DNA of 14,632 nucleotides from JBMOLL01 sp049325415. Its GTDB lineage: Bacteria > Bacteroidota > Bacteroidia > Bacteroidales > GCA-2748055. The notes beneath the pieces are model-generated. The model saw nothing but the letters and a program-made list of their open reading frames with translations. It did not search any database and was not told the DNA's origin. Every line of letters begins with the position of its first letter. Position 1 is the first letter of the stretch. The DNA is taken from assembly GCA_049325415.1 (NCBI GenBank), contig JBMOLL010000041.1, positions 1 through 14,632 of the forward strand, read 5' to 3'. A program made the translations under genes and the position numbers. Positions 1-8,546 of the stretch are shown one piece after another.

Positions 1-698
1 CCCAAGCATTTGGTTTTATTTTCAAGGTACAAAACAGGAAAATTCAAGGCAATTTCTTAACTTCACACTTATGAACAAATTTTGAGTTGTGCAACAGGCA
101 CAAACTCTGTAAGTAATGTTTTAGTAATGCGATCCATTAAATATTAAAATAAAGTTTATAAAACGAATTGTAAAATTTAATTCTTTGAGAGTCAAAGAAA
201 TATAAAATACTGTTTGTTGAATATTTTTCTAGAACCAAAACTAATTGAGGGTTAAAAAATGTACTTGAATCCATGCTAATGTTATCTATATGATATTTCA
301 TCATTACTTAATCTTTCTTCAAAAAAGGACAGAATAAAGTAAGTTAGGTCAAGTTTCTGTTATTGTCAAGAAAAATAGCATAAATGGAGATTTTGAATAT
401 AAATATTGTAGAAAAGGATATAATTAGATGGACTATATCAAAGCTCAATGAGCTTAACTTGATAAATATCTTGTCAACTCTCTTTTTGTACTTGACAGAT
501 AATAAGTAAGCTGCAAAGTTCTCGACAATTCTTAAGTCGTTGTACAGTCGTTATTGGTAGCGGAATTTTGAGGAATGGATCGATAAATTGTATTCGGATT
601 GCTTTAATTGACTACCCCATTCCCTATCTATGAGTAAAGGGAATGGGGTGAAGTTTATAAATGAAGTAATGCTGAGTATATAGTCAGGGACATTCCTT
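1..698. other. AT-rich gene-free region
   Basis: No convincing coding region is seen on either strand. The sequence is strongly AT-rich compared with the genes to its right, with many stops in all frames. Two structures can be seen: an imperfect hairpin at 84-107 (GAGTTGTGC paired with GCACAAACTC, one bulged base) and the perfect 12-bp inverted repeat at 614-649, listed separately. I see no tRNA, rRNA, insertion sequence end or CRISPR-like repeat. A small RNA or a decayed gene cannot be excluded by eye. Confidence 0.6.
614..649 (-). terminator. Perfect 12-bp stem-loop after the exported-protein operon, possible terminator
   Basis: ACCCCATTCCCT (614-625) and AGGGAATGGGGT (638-649) are exact reverse complements separated by a 12-base loop. 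The structure lies about 50 bases beyond the stop codon of the minus-strand lipoprotein gene, where the end of that operon is expected. Neither strand has a T-tract after the stem, so it is not a textbook intrinsic terminator. It could instead be a 3'-end stabilising stem-loop or a protein-binding site. Confidence 0.45.
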
Positions 699-2138
699 TC
701 ATTTAGCAGCCATATAAAGATTAAACTCCCCGTCAACAGTATGTTCTTCGGGCGATTTACACTGTTCCCAGTCAGCCGATTCATTGTCATACAGTTTTCC
801 GGAAAAGTATCCGCGAACTACTGATGTTTCCGTATTATAACTGATGATGTTTACCACAACATCAGCGCTCAGGTATTCAGTATTGCAGATATCATGAACT
901 TCGTCATAGCTGTATCTGGCATAACTGAGCGAATACGCATTTCCGCTGCCGAACTGAAAGGTCATATCATCCTCGCCATCTTCATAAAAACCTGTCAGTT
1001 GGCGACCGGTTTCCGTTACATTTTCAAAATCAAGGGAAAATGCATCGGCCAGCTCAATGGAGTTTTTAATAGTTGATGCGGCAATTTCAAGGGAGCCGTT
1101 TGTCACAGCACAGTTAACGATCGACAGGTTGGCGGGATCCGGCGGAACAGAGCCGTTGAAACCGTATTCAAAGTACTCATATTCAACTCCGTCGACTGTA
1201 ACCAGTAAATAATAGTCCGACTCAATTACGGAAATATTTGCGGTGACCATCCACGATGATTTAGAACCGGCTTCGTCACTGGCCTCCAGGCTTACTGTAA
1301 CTGCTACAGGATTGATATCCGGTCTTTTATCCGGAGCTGTATAAACTGCCATTCCTCCGTTGGCTGTTAGTTTTCCGCCCGAATTGTTCACAGGAGCAGA
1401 AGCTCCGTTCAGGGTCCATCCTTTCACTCTGAAATCCATAAGCCGTTCTTCTGTTGCAGGAATGGGTGTCAGAGGTACAAGATCATCTCCATCACTGTTA
1501 ATGGGTACCAGGGGAACCAGATCGTCATCTTCGGTCAATTGTTTATCCCTTGAAAAACCAGACAGTTGTAAGGTTATTGATTCCCCCTTTTTCAAGGTAT
1601 AGGAGGAAGGCACGAGTGTAAAGTCGATGAACTTACCCAGCGCCCAGTCACTGAAATGGCTGGTTTCAACCGTAACGGTCCGGGTTGTTTTATTTATTTC
1701 ACTTTTAAGCAGGGCGTTCCAGCTTCCGTCATCAGCCTGGGTAACGATCCAGAGAAAATCTTCAGGCACCCCGTCAAGCATGTCATTGGTATAACTGAAG
1801 GTGAGAGTCACAGGTTTGCTGAAAACAGTTCCTTCGGGAAGCAACCTGAATCCGTTTGCAATACCCAGAGGCGCATTGTTGGTGATGGGTTGGATGGAAA
1901 TTTCGGTTTCTTCTGAAAGAGCTCCTTCCGGGATGGTGACAGTTATCAGCTGATCTCCTGAACTCATAGTTCCACCTGCAGGACCAATAACTGCTGATGA
2001 CATCGTTCCGACAGCATCCCCTTTTTCCGTAATCAATGGTGTATCATCCGGACCGTTCATTTCGGTACAGGATTGATTTACAAAAACCACAAGCAGTAAT
2101 AGCGTAATTTTCACTATGGATAGAATGGTATTTTTCAT
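699..2138 (-). CDS. ZU5-like domain lipoprotein
   Basis: 479-residue predicted lipoprotein of unknown function. The N-terminus is a signal peptide with a hydrophobic core (residues 11-20) ending in a lipobox-like NQS-C, so Cys24 should be lipidated and the protein held in a membrane, probably the outer one. Residues about 47-120 resemble a ZU5-like beta domain: a GPAGGT motif followed by VTIPEGAL. It is followed by the TSHFSDWAL segment (159-167) often seen after such domains in bacterial surface proteins. A linker with an imperfect DDLVPLxPI duplication (205-213 and 218-226) leads to a C-terminal half (about 310-479) that I do not recognise. There is no T9SS sorting tail, unlike the two genes upstream. 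It starts 11 bases after the stop of the preceding gene, so co-transcription is likely. A binding or adhesion role is only a guess. Confidence 0.85.
   Translation of the reverse strand: MKNTILSIVKITLLLLVVFVNQSCTEMNGPDDTPLITEKGDAVGTMSSAVIGPAGGTMSSGDQLITVTIPEGALSEETEISIQPITNNAPLGIANGFRLLPEGTVFSKPVTLTFSYTNDMLDGVPEDFLWIVTQADDGSWNALLKSEINKTTRTVTVETSHFSDWALGKFIDFTLVPSSYTLKKGESITLQLSGFSRDKQLTEDDDLVPLVPINSDGDDLVPLTPIPATEERLMDFRVKGWTLNGASAPVNNSGGKLTANGGMAVYTAPDKRPDINPVAVTVSLEASDEAGSKSSWMVTANISVIESDYYLLVTVDGVEYEYFEYGFNGSVPPDPANLSIVNCAVTNGSLEIAASTIKNSIELADAFSLDFENVTETGRQLTGFYEDGEDDMTFQFGSGNAYSLSYARYSYDEVHDICNTEYLSADVVVNIISYNTETSVVRGYFSGKLYDNESADWEQCKSPEEHTVDGEFNLYMAAK
1461..1527. repeat. Imperfect 39-base-period tandem duplication inside the lipoprotein gene
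   Basis: Two 28-base segments, 1461-1488 and 1500-1527, match at about 21 of 28 positions with a 39-base period. They encode the two DDLVPLxPI copies, 13 residues apart, in the linker after the ZU5-like domain. The period is a multiple of three, so the reading frame is kept. An old in-frame duplication is the simplest explanation. Confidence 0.6.
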
Positions 2139-2149
2139 TTCTGTTTTTT

Positions 2150-3868
2150 TTACTTTTTAACGATTTTTTGAGTGCTTACCTGTTCATTATACCTGAGTTT
2201 TATAAGGTAGATGCCTGCCTTTAAATCCGAAATATTGATTGTGTTGGTTCCAGCTTCGATAGCGGCTACTTTCTTCCCGCTCAGATCATATATTTCCGCT
2301 TCAGAGAAAGCTCCTTCCGACGAACCATTACCGGAGACATACAGTATGTCTGTGCATGGATTGGGAAAAACCCGTATGGCAAACTCCGGTAAGGCAGGTT
2401 GTGGCAATGCTCCGAGTGTCGAAGTACTGTAGTAATACCAGGTTTTATTGTTATAATCCCAGGTATTATCTGTTGAATTCCAGGTCTTGTCTGCCGACAG
2501 AAGTATATTGCTCTCCAGATCAAAGAGCCGTTCGGTGTAAGAGCCTCCGATCCAGATACCTGAATTGGGATCCCACTGGTAGAATGAGTTGAGGATCTGG
2601 TTATCATTGACGTCATAGGCATACTCATATTTGTAAACCTGTTGCCATGTTTGATTCTCCTGATCCCAGATATACTGGGTCATTCTCAGATCTTCCGTCC
2701 CGTTTGTCTCCCGTATGTCCCTTTGTTGTTTTATCCAGTTTGAAATACTACGGTCGTAAGTTGAATAAATGGTAGTGTTGGTATTATCTGTTCCGAATCC
2801 TGTTTCAGTTTTATAGGTTGGGATCCATTCTTTTACAGCGTCATCAAAATAACTTGAAAGTGTTTTTATAATGCGCTGTTCCTGATCGTACTGTACTTCA
2901 TATTTATTGGGGGCAACCCAGGTACGGGAAGACTGATCCCAGGTGTAAACCGTATTCAGGACCAGATTACCATGATCGTCATACACGTTATCGGTTTTAA
3001 AATAGGGTAGCCATTTATTGGTATCACTGTCCCATAAATATTCGATATCCAGGTTCTTTTGATTATCAGTAGCATAACCAAAATCAGATCTTTGCACGTT
3101 GACCAGGGTAGCAAGGGCTCCGTCCCGGCTCTGGTAAATGGTTGAATCAATCTGATTCAGGGTATTGTAATAATGATAATACCTGCTTGTTGCAATAAGC
3201 TCATGCGTACTCTGATCTTCACTTAAATTGGTAAGAACAGTATTGTTACCGGCAGCATCAAACTTATATTCTGTCCTGGAATAGATGTACCACACCTGCG
3301 TAGTGTTGTCTTTGATATGTTTTGTCGTGGAACTCCTTTTTCCATCAGCTTGATATTCAAAATCGGTGGTTTGAACTTTATTCCAGGTAACTGTTTCCGG
3401 AACCCATAAAAATTCATTTATCTGAATCTCATTTCCGGCTGCATTGTAAGATGTTTCAGTTTTTTCACCGTATCCCGGATCGTTAAATCTGTTTTTGCTG
3501 CTATATATTTCAGAAATAGTATTGCCATTTGCATCGTAGCTGTATTCGCGGCTGGTTGATACAAACCACAGTGCAAAATCCGGGTCATGCAGATAACTGT
3601 CTTCTTTTAAAATTTTTCCTGATCCATCATAGTCGTAAAAGGTTTTCCTGATCAATACAGAATCTCCGGGTGTGTTGAATTTAAAATTGAAAACCGAATC
3701 CGGGCGGGACATATTCTCCTCAGTACTGTTTGCATTTTCAGTAAGATTTTTAGTTCCGGGGATTAGTGCCGGATCCTGTACTGCGGATTTACTTTTTACA
3801 TTCTGGCCATCAACACCTCTTACGATGAAAAGCGAGTACAGAAGTATGATAAACAAATTAATTTTCAT
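2150..3868 (-). CDS. T9SS-exported YD-like repeat protein
   Basis: About 572 residues. I choose the ATG at 3866-3868 because it begins a clear signal peptide (MKINLFIILLYSLFIV, then cleavage near VDGQ). The ATG at 3961 would add 31 charged residues in front of it. The body consists of about ten degenerate units of 40-50 residues with the pattern Y-x-WD-x4-W...Y-x-YD-x2-GN, similar to YD/RHS-type repeats and presumably beta-rich. The last 75 residues (about 498-572) form a type A T9SS sorting domain: it opens with VFPNP, continues with IYDLSGK and GIYLIKL, and ends in KIVKK. The protein should cross the outer membrane through the type IX system and be released or anchored at the surface. There is no catalytic motif, toxin tip or RHS core, so its function is unknown. 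It lies 96 bases downstream of the propeller-like gene and 11 bases before the lipoprotein gene. Confidence 0.85.
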   Translation of the reverse strand: MKINLFIILLYSLFIVRGVDGQNVKSKSAVQDPALIPGTKNLTENANSTEENMSRPDSVFNFKFNTPGDSVLIRKTFYDYDGSGKILKEDSYLHDPDFALWFVSTSREYSYDANGNTISEIYSSKNRFNDPGYGEKTETSYNAAGNEIQINEFLWVPETVTWNKVQTTDFEYQADGKRSSTTKHIKDNTTQVWYIYSRTEYKFDAAGNNTVLTNLSEDQSTHELIATSRYYHYYNTLNQIDSTIYQSRDGALATLVNVQRSDFGYATDNQKNLDIEYLWDSDTNKWLPYFKTDNVYDDHGNLVLNTVYTWDQSSRTWVAPNKYEVQYDQEQRIIKTLSSYFDDAVKEWIPTYKTETGFGTDNTNTTIYSTYDRSISNWIKQQRDIRETNGTEDLRMTQYIWDQENQTWQQVYKYEYAYDVNDNQILNSFYQWDPNSGIWIGGSYTERLFDLESNILLSADKTWNSTDNTWDYNNKTWYYYSTSTLGALPQPALPEFAIRVFPNPCTDILYVSGNGSSEGAFSEAEIYDLSGKKVAAIEAGTNTINISDLKAGIYLIKLRYNEQVSTQKIVKK

Positions 3869-3964
3869 TTGCAGTTTCTTTTGAATGATTTTATTATGCT
3901 GAAAATCTGTAAGGTACAGGATCTGCCTTCCCGTCTGATCCGGCAGATCCTGATTTTGCATGGC

Positions 3965-6367
3965 TTACTTCTTCACAATTCTTTCGACAAATGATTCATT
4001 ACCATAAACTACTTTAAGGATATAGACCGAAGGCTTCAGTTCCGAAAGGTTGAGCGTGGTTGTGCCTGAAATGTACTGATCGATCACGGTCCTTCCCGAC
4101 ATATCGCTGATATTGATCCGGTATAAAATCTGGCCGTTTGCTTCCGGAAGTTCTATATTCAATTCGGAAAATACCGGGTTTGGATAGACTTTTAAACGAT
4201 TGGCTGTTTGCAGGTTAAAAACTGCTGTGGAGAACGGGTTGATTGCATCCGACATCTCACTGTAACAGTTATCGGCCCGGACCCTTACCGAGTAAGATGC
4301 AGGTTCAGTTACATAAAGGGAATCGTTGGTTTCGCCTTCCATTAAGCTGCCGTCCGTATACCACTGATTTCCTGTGAGGCTATTTGATACCAGAAGTGTG
4401 GTGCCTGCTTCGTTGTTGATCTGCGGTTTTTTGGGATCGATGCAGAATATTAGTACAGCGGTATCAGAAGGCTCATATTGCTCATTTCCTTCCTGCACAG
4501 CCTTAATCATTGCTGATCCGGCTTCAAGCATGCTTACGGTGGCGCCGTTCAGGCTTACTATTTCCGAATTCGTAAAGTATTGAACCGGCAACAATGAGCT
4601 GGCAGTGGCATTTACGTCAAAAGGAGGATCACCCAGTACTTTTTCTCCAATCTCATCGAAAGAGATATATTGAAATCCTTTGTTAATTACAACAGTTCTG
4701 CTTACATCCGGTGCCGGATTGTTGTTTGCATCACCTCCCTGGTGCGCAGTTATCGTGCAGGTTCCGACATTGTTTATGCTGAGCATATTTCCTGAAACAG
4801 ATACCACACTTTCATCGGAGCTTGTATAGCTGACCGGCAGCCCGGAACTGGCGGTGGCATAAAGAAAGAAGAACCCGCCTGAATAGCGCTGTGCCGGGAT
4901 CGAATCGAAGAGTATCGTCTGGTTAGCAAGCACTTTGGTACCCGCAAGGTTTCCGTTTTTCAGTAAGCGCTGGGCAAAAACACTGTAGGTGGAATTGTTG
5001 TCGCTGTTGCGGGTATCGGCCCAGGTTATTATCGAACCTTTTCGCTGATCACTGATGATCCACGGCACGGTTTTCATTCGCTGGTTCGAACAAAAGCGGG
5101 ATCCATAAGCGGTCCACAGGTAATTTCCGGAAGAGTCAACATGCTGCGCGAAGAGGGCATTCTGAACGAGATCATCATCCTGGGTGGCAAGAATTATTCC
5201 TCCCTGATTATCTGGCATCATGGTAATTGCTCCGCATTTATTTAATACGGACAAACCGTTAGCCTGCCATCTCACCTGGCCCGTTTTGCTGATCCGTTGT
5301 ACATAAGAGTTGGTATAATTCCTGTAATCCCTCCAGCCTATTATTGCCCCGCCTTTTCCGTCGGGTACAATCAGAGGATTCAACTGATCTTTTGCTGCCG
5401 TACAGACAGGAACCCCGGCGACATTCCATACGCGTGACCCGTCAGAGGATACACGCTGGGCAAAAACATCATAATTATTGCTTCCGTTAGTAAAATTACG
5501 GTTATCTATCCAGCTCACGATCAGTCCTCCCTCACCGTCGCTGGTACATACCGGGTTTTCAACATAGGAAGTATTGTCGGAGAACACCCTTACACCTCTG
5601 GTGTGCCATGCAGCACCACCTCCTGAAGTAATATGCTGGGCATATACAGCCGGAGTTGTTCTCCTGTCGTTCCAGGTAAGAAATGCGCCTCCGCTACCAT
5701 CTGAAAAAATCGACAGGTCTTCTTTTGGGTTGATGGTATCACTCACATTCACATATCCCCCACTTCCTCCCCACAAGGGTGTTCCGGAAGAACTTATCCG
5801 GGAGATAAGTACGTTTTTATTAAGGTAGGTATTTGTCCTGCGATCGATCCAGGCAATAATGGCACCACCGTTCTCATCAGGGGCCATTACAGCATCCTGC
5901 TGATCACCGTAAGCTGCGGCGACGGCAACCCCATTGGTAGCCCACAACCTGTGGCCATCTTTATCGATACGCTGCGCAAAAAGATCACCGTCAACTGTGT
6001 TTCTGAAATCCACCCAGCTCAGTATAGCACCGCCGGTGCCGTCCGGTACCATCTTAAGTTGCGCCTGCCAGCTCGGCTCGTCACATACAACCACGCCATT
6101 CGTTTGCCAGAGGGCGACTCCCGATGAATCAAGCCTCTGAGCATAAATATCCGAATTTGAACTGAGCCAGGCTACAATGACTCCACCTTCACCATCCGTG
6201 ACGGTTTCCGGTCTGAATGGCTGAACCTGAAGCTGACAAACAGTGGTATTGGTGTTTGGATCTGTACTCCATTGCGCACCTGCCTGGACAGTCTGCAACA
6301 AAAACAGGGTTATAAGAATAATAATGGATGATTCCTTTCCGGGGAAAGAAAAAATTCGTGTTTTCAT
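3965..6367 (-). CDS. T9SS-exported protein with eight propeller-like repeats and Ig-like domains
   Basis: About 800 residues. I choose the ATG at 6365-6367; the frame could open three codons earlier at TTG. A signal peptide with core IIILITLFLLQTV ends near QAGAQ. Residues about 58-471 hold eight repeats of 45-60 residues, each with DGxGGxIxxWxDxR, then an aromatic-AQR(I/L/V) strand, then G-x2-LW-x3-G. This strand-rich pattern suggests a beta-propeller with one repeat per blade. Two Ig-like (MBG/Big-type) segments follow (about 475-650; LPVSYTS and LPVQYFT mark equivalent strands), then a short Ig-like region with NQWYTDG. The last 76 residues are a type A T9SS sorting domain (VYPNP, ISDMSGR, VYILKV, terminal RIVKK). 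It is likely the first gene of a three-gene operon of exported proteins, divergent from the two-component system. The ligand is unknown and no enzyme motif is visible. Confidence 0.88.
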   Translation of the reverse strand: MKTRIFSFPGKESSIIILITLFLLQTVQAGAQWSTDPNTNTTVCQLQVQPFRPETVTDGEGGVIVAWLSSNSDIYAQRLDSSGVALWQTNGVVVCDEPSWQAQLKMVPDGTGGAILSWVDFRNTVDGDLFAQRIDKDGHRLWATNGVAVAAAYGDQQDAVMAPDENGGAIIAWIDRRTNTYLNKNVLISRISSSGTPLWGGSGGYVNVSDTINPKEDLSIFSDGSGGAFLTWNDRRTTPAVYAQHITSGGGAAWHTRGVRVFSDNTSYVENPVCTSDGEGGLIVSWIDNRNFTNGSNNYDVFAQRVSSDGSRVWNVAGVPVCTAAKDQLNPLIVPDGKGGAIIGWRDYRNYTNSYVQRISKTGQVRWQANGLSVLNKCGAITMMPDNQGGIILATQDDDLVQNALFAQHVDSSGNYLWTAYGSRFCSNQRMKTVPWIISDQRKGSIITWADTRNSDNNSTYSVFAQRLLKNGNLAGTKVLANQTILFDSIPAQRYSGGFFFLYATASSGLPVSYTSSDESVVSVSGNMLSINNVGTCTITAHQGGDANNNPAPDVSRTVVINKGFQYISFDEIGEKVLGDPPFDVNATASSLLPVQYFTNSEIVSLNGATVSMLEAGSAMIKAVQEGNEQYEPSDTAVLIFCIDPKKPQINNEAGTTLLVSNSLTGNQWYTDGSLMEGETNDSLYVTEPASYSVRVRADNCYSEMSDAINPFSTAVFNLQTANRLKVYPNPVFSELNIELPEANGQILYRINISDMSGRTVIDQYISGTTTLNLSELKPSVYILKVVYGNESFVERIVKK

Positions 6368-6413
6368 AGCCTTCAATTATTTTTTACTGAATTGTTTCAT
6401 AAGCAATCGATTA

Positions 6414-6438
6414 TTTGCTGATCTTTATATTCAGCAAA
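6414..6438. promoter_or_regulatory. 8-bp inverted repeat in the divergent intergenic region
   Basis: TTTGCTGA (6414-6421) and TCAGCAAA (6431-6438) are exact reverse complements with a 9-base spacer, lying about 47 bases upstream of the minus-strand exported-protein start. A DNA-binding dimer site is plausible, for instance for the NarL-type regulator encoded nearby, but a leader hairpin is also possible. No convincing Bacteroidota promoter (TAnnTTTG) was found on either strand here. Confidence 0.35.
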
Positions 6439-6456
6439 AAGGATCTTTAAATCCTT
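6439..6456. promoter_or_regulatory. 6-bp inverted repeat abutting the first one
   Basis: AAGGAT (6439-6444) and ATCCTT (6451-6456) form a second inverted repeat with a 6-base spacer. It begins at the base after the 8-bp inverted repeat ends. Two palindromes side by side between divergent genes resemble an operator region. In AT-rich DNA a 6-bp repeat alone is weak evidence. Confidence 0.25.
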
Positions 6457-6577
6457 AATGCAAATTTGGCTTGATGGAAGTGATTTTATCTCAGGTAAAA
6501 ACATGAATTTTATAGTTCATAAAAATTCATGGAAAAACAGGAGACAGAAACAGCCGCTTTCTTCCTTTTTTTGCAAT

Positions 6578-8542
6578 ATGATTTCATTGAAGCACATAAT
6601 TGTATTCTTTTTTCTGATCCCGGCAGCTATATCACTTCCGGCCCAGGTACCGATGAACAGGGACAGTCTGCTGGCTCTGTTGCCTGGTGCAAAGGAGGAT
6701 AGCTCAAAGGTTCAGCTTTATATTAATATCGGTCAGCAATATGAAAATAGTGAACCCGAGACAGCAAAATACTACTACAGGAGAGCCGGAGAGCTAAGTG
6801 AAAAGCTTCATTTTACCAGAGGGATCATTGCCTATATAAATAACTATACCTATGTCTTAAACATTCAGGGATATTATGATTCATCCCTGCAGCTTAACCT
6901 GAGGGCTATTGAACTAGCCGGATCCATTCACGATTCGCTCGCCTATGCAAAAGCAAATTTTAATACCGGGACCTCGTACCGCTTAATGAGGGATTATACT
7001 TCTGCCGTTCTATACTATGAAACAGGAAAAGATCTTCTGCTGGGCTATCCCGACCAGCAAATGAAAGCCCAGATCCTGGATATCCTGCAGGGTTTTTACA
7101 CGGAAATGGGGAATCTGACCAAGGCCATAGAATATGGTGAAGAGGCGGTCTCTATATTCAGGAAGCTAAAGAATCCACCTATGCTCGCTTCTTCATTAAC
7201 AAACCTGGGTGTGGTATATTCCAATCAGGGTGAGCATGAGAAAGCGCTTGCCCTTTTCAGCGAAGCAATGGAGATCAGCAGTCTGAACGGTGATTTGAAT
7301 ATGGAAACCGTTCAGTATCTGAATATGGTAAATGAGCATTTTAAACTGGGTAATTATGCACTGATCCGTACCTACCTTGAAAAAGCCCTGAAACTGGCCC
7401 GGCAACTGGAATCCACTGAATCGGAAGCCATCGCGCTGAAGGGCCTTGCCTATTATTACGCCCATTATAATAATTTCGAGGCATCCGGAAAGTATGCGGA
7501 TTCTGCGCTGGCCGTTGCACAGGCTTTTGATTTCCCGAAAGTTAAGGCGGAAATATATTTACACCTTGCCAATCTGTCGTATGCCGCTCATGACGGCGTT
7601 CTCGGGGACCATTATTCCGGTCTGAGCAAGGAGATAAGCGATAGTCTGATAAACGAGACTATCATCAGGAATACAATAGAACTTGAGACGAGATTTGACA
7701 CGGAAAGGCAAAAAGCAAAGATCATACATCTGACCTCCGAGAACAGGCTAAAGGAACTCATGCTCCAGAGAAAGAGGATAATCAATATCGTTCTTGTCTC
7801 CGGGCTTATTCTGCTTCTTGTGATTATTTATCTTGTGTACCGGACATTAAATCAAAAACAAAAACTGCAGGAGAAAAAAATCAGAGAACTGGAAGCTGAA
7901 AAAATGCTGGCTGCAACAGAAGCTGTTTTAAAAGGTGAGGAGCAGGAACGAAGCCGACTGGCCAGGGATCTTCACGACGGACTCGGGGGATTGTTAAGCG
8001 GGATTAAATTTTCATTTGGGACTATGAAGAGTAATATGATTATGACACCTGAGAATATGCAGAGCTTTGAGAGAGCCATGGATATGCTCGACAGTTCTAT
8101 TGTGGAAATCCGCCGTGTGGCACACAACATGATGCCGGAGGCACTTATGAAATTCGGACTGGATACGGCTCTGAGGGATTTCTGCAGCGATATCAACAAC
8201 AGCGGTGTATTGATGATTGACTATCATTCCATGGGACTGGAAACGCAGGTTTTTGATCAGACTACAAATATCACGATCTACAGAATTATCCAGGAACTGG
8301 TGAATAATATCCTGAAACATGCCGGAGCAAGCCGGGCTATTGTTCAGCTTATTAATGACGGAAAGCGGCTTATTGTGACAGTTGAAGACAATGGGAAAGG
8401 GATGGATATGGATCAGATGGAAGGCGGAGCAGGGATCGGCTGGAACAATATACGGAACAGAGTGGATTTTCTGAAGGGCGAACTCGATATCACTTCCGTA
8501 CCTGATGAAGGAACATCCGTACAGATTATAATTAATCTCTGA
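6578..8542 (+). CDS. TPR-containing membrane sensor histidine kinase, NarL/DegS class
   Basis: About 654 residues from the ATG at 6578, chosen because it starts a signal peptide (ISLKHIIVFFFLIPAAI, then LPAQ). The open frame reaches back to 6458, which would add 40 residues of polar sequence. Residues about 25-375 are a run of TPR-like helical repeats, expected to sense in the periplasm. One membrane segment lies at about 401-424, followed by a charged coiled coil (about 425-460). The HisKA_3-type dimerisation region has phospho-acceptor His466 in LARDLHDGLGG. The HATPase region shows an N box (E573-L-V-N-N577), a G1 box DNGKG (604-608) and a G2 region GIGWNNI (619-625). All motifs look intact. 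The substrate is the response regulator four bases downstream. The stimulus is unknown. This architecture is common in Bacteroidota. Confidence 0.9.
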   Translation: MISLKHIIVFFFLIPAAISLPAQVPMNRDSLLALLPGAKEDSSKVQLYINIGQQYENSEPETAKYYYRRAGELSEKLHFTRGIIAYINNYTYVLNIQGYYDSSLQLNLRAIELAGSIHDSLAYAKANFNTGTSYRLMRDYTSAVLYYETGKDLLLGYPDQQMKAQILDILQGFYTEMGNLTKAIEYGEEAVSIFRKLKNPPMLASSLTNLGVVYSNQGEHEKALALFSEAMEISSLNGDLNMETVQYLNMVNEHFKLGNYALIRTYLEKALKLARQLESTESEAIALKGLAYYYAHYNNFEASGKYADSALAVAQAFDFPKVKAEIYLHLANLSYAAHDGVLGDHYSGLSKEISDSLINETIIRNTIELETRFDTERQKAKIIHLTSENRLKELMLQRKRIINIVLVSGLILLLVIIYLVYRTLNQKQKLQEKKIRELEAEKMLAATEAVLKGEEQERSRLARDLHDGLGGLLSGIKFSFGTMKSNMIMTPENMQSFERAMDMLDSSIVEIRRVAHNMMPEALMKFGLDTALRDFCSDINNSGVLMIDYHSMGLETQVFDQTTNITIYRIIQELVNNILKHAGASRAIVQLINDGKRLIVTVEDNGKGMDMDQMEGGAGIGWNNIRNRVDFLKGELDITSVPDEGTSVQIIINL

Positions 8543-8546
8543 AACG

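Noticed and set aside
84..107. Imperfect hairpin in the left gene-free region as a small RNA or terminator
   Set aside because: The stem is short and bulged, with no T-tract and no recognisable promoter; such structures are expected by chance.
3869..3961. Longer start of the YD-like repeat protein at 3961
   Set aside because: The extra 31 residues are charged and precede a normal signal peptide beginning at 3868; the region is more likely untranslated.
6458..6577. Longer kinase start at 6458
   Set aside because: It would place 40 polar residues before a clear signal peptide; the ATG at 6578 fits an exported TPR sensor.
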